Origin: Desulfamplus sp.
Lineage (GTDB): Bacteria; Desulfobacterota; Desulfobacteria; Desulfobacterales; Desulfobacteraceae
Direction of reading: 5' to 3'
DNA length: 6,598 nt
Assembly (NCBI GenBank): GCA_015231395.1
Contig: JADGBP010000134.1
Location: 1 to 6,598, forward strand
Positions within the stretch are counted from its first letter, which is position 1, and each line of letters opens with the position of its first letter. The notes under the pieces are model-generated. The model saw nothing but the letters and a program-made list of their open reading frames with translations, was not told where the DNA came from and did no database searches. The position numbers were made by a program, and so were the translations under genes. Shown piece after piece: positions 5,797-6,598 of this stretch.

Positions 5797-6477
5797 CTAA
5801 TACTTTTCAAACTCATCATCCAGAAAATCCTTGCCAGAACTCATACCGTCCATATCCAGGGCAAACCCGTCACCTTTAGAGTTTCTGGAGGATTGTGCAA
5901 TATTTGTAATTGCTTTTTTTCTGCCCCCGCCGCCTTTTGCATAGTTTTCCGAACTTTTCTGATAATTTTCCGAATGCTTCTGCTGACTTTCCGGACGTTT
6001 TTTCATACCTTTTTTATGTGCATCATCACGGTTCATACCTTTCTTTTGACCATCTTCACTGGAGTCATCAACCTTGAAATAATTGATCATATCAAGAAGA
6101 TTGTCAGCCTGAGATGAGAGTTCTTCAGAAGTTGCAGACATCTCTTCTGATGCAGAGGCATTCTGCTGGATAACCTGATCAAGCTGCTGAAGTGCCTGAT
6201 TAATCTGCATGGCACCGGAATTTTGCTCATTGGATGCGGCGTTTATCTCTTGAACCAGCTCTGCCGTTCTTCTTATGTCAGGGACAATCTTATCCAGCAT
6301 TGATCCTGCATCTTCAGCAATCTGAACACTGGTCACGGACAGCTTGCTGATTTCTCCTGCGGCAACCTGACTTCTCTCTGCAAGTTTTCTCACTGCATCG
6401 GCAACCACAGCAAAACCTTTTCCGTGTTCACCTGCTCGGGCAGCCTCGATAGCTGCATTAAGGGCAAGCATGTTGGT
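5797..6477 (-). CDS. Methyl-accepting chemotaxis protein, C-terminal part (5' end missing)
   Basis: This is the cytoplasmic signalling half of a chemoreceptor, which controls CheA through CheW. The 226 visible residues begin inside the hairpin tip at [17 protein letters not shown]. The descending methylation helix follows. A consensus site [10 protein letters not shown] (80-89) holds an E84-Q85 pair, and a second site ASASEEMSA (107-115) holds E111-E112. At A28 the usual VADEVRKLAE reads [10 protein letters not shown]. From about residue 137 to 221 there is a hydrophilic, Lys/Ser/Gln/Gly-rich tail with small internal repeats (KKGM twice, SENY twice, GGGG). The protein ends in EFEKY, an aromatic pentapeptide. 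The sensor, membrane segments and HAMP domain are absent because the sequence breaks at 6472-6477 into an inverted antitoxin copy. The open frame upstream of the break (13 residues) is antisense antitoxin and not real. The nearby cheR, cheB and cheD are its likely modifying enzymes. Confidence 0.95.
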   Translation of the reverse strand, partial: TNMLALNAAIEAARAGEHGKGFAVVADAVRKLAERSQVAAGEISKLSVTSVQIAEDAGSMLDKIVPDIRRTAELVQEINAASNEQNSGAMQINQALQQLDQVIQQNASASEEMSATSEELSSQADNLLDMINYFKVDDSSEDGQKKGMNRDDAHKKGMKKRPESQQKHSENYQKSSENYAKGGGGRKKAITNIAQSSRNSKGDGFALDMDGMSSGKDFLDDEFEKY

Positions 6478-6598
6478 GCAACAAGGTTGGGCATGTAGTT
6501 TACAAGATATTATCAATGAAGCCCTTCATCGCTATATTGAATCGCATCAGGAGATATTAACCGAAGCCTTTATTCAGGAGGATGTTGAATGGGGATTG
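6472..6598 (+). pseudogene. Inverted partial copy of the antitoxin gene (right copy of inverted repeat)
   Basis: The plus strand encodes 42 codons (from 6473, beginning [12 protein letters not shown] and ending VEWGL at 6598) identical at every base to the antitoxin gene at 5428-5554. The copy lacks the start codon and the first 22 residues and runs off the window end. It replaces the N-terminal part of the MCP. The junction shows GTTGGT (6472-6477), which fits both the expected MCP codons (Thr-Asn) and the antitoxin, giving about 6 bp of microhomology. Perfect identity, a breakpoint inside two genes and a partner about 0.9 kb away in opposite orientation fit a whole-genome-amplification or assembly chimera better than a genuine gene copy. 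Confidence 0.9.

Noticed and set aside
5749..6117. Plus-strand 122-codon frame with a Phe/Thr/Leu-rich, membrane-like translation
   Set aside because: It is the antisense shadow of the receptor's Lys/Ser-rich tail; the repetitive FRTF/FHTF pattern mirrors the tail repeats.
6478..6516. Thirteen-residue N-terminal extension of the MCP frame ([13 protein letters not shown])
   Set aside because: It is the antitoxin copy read in antisense, so it is not receptor sequence.

Overview
The window reads as a chromosomal fragment from a motile, flagellated bacterium, most likely an uncultured member of the Desulfobacterota (old Deltaproteobacteria, Desulfobacterales-like). This placement is an inference from protein style: a CheD-containing methylation system, a GlcD/D-lactate-dehydrogenase-type flavoprotein, a receptor ending in -EFEKY, and moderately AT-rich DNA. 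No marker gene is present to confirm it. Every well-supported gene lies on the minus strand, so the text below follows that direction, from the right end to the left.

Right end (about 5797-6598): the C-terminal half of a methyl-accepting chemotaxis protein (MCP), cut exactly at the signalling tip. At the cut the sequence switches into a perfect 127-bp inverted copy of the antitoxin gene that lies about 0.9 kb away, and this copy runs to the end of the window. The junction carries about 6 bp of likely microhomology. An amplification or assembly chimera is the simplest explanation.

Middle (4546-5610): a toxin-antitoxin island, consisting of a ribbon-helix-helix-like antitoxin overlapping a PIN-like (DUF3368-type) toxin, followed by a solo HTH antidote protein whose usual RelE-type toxin is missing. 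The island separates the receptor from its methylation enzymes.

Centre-left (1868-4465): cheR, cheB and cheD in tight series. CheR methylates receptor glutamates. CheB demethylates or deamidates them under phosphorylation control. CheD deamidates receptor glutamines. With the receptor, which shows an E-Q methylation pair and a C-terminal aromatic pentapeptide, they form a receptor-adaptation module. No cheA, cheW or cheY lies in the window.

Left (1-1867): a 252-bp spacer holding a 21-bp tandem repeat and a large 17-bp-arm palindrome, then a complete GlcD/D-lactate-dehydrogenase-family FAD enzyme. A 16-bp tandem repeat covers its stop codon. The first 236 bases have no convincing gene, apart from a possible 23-codon tail of a convergent plus-strand gene.
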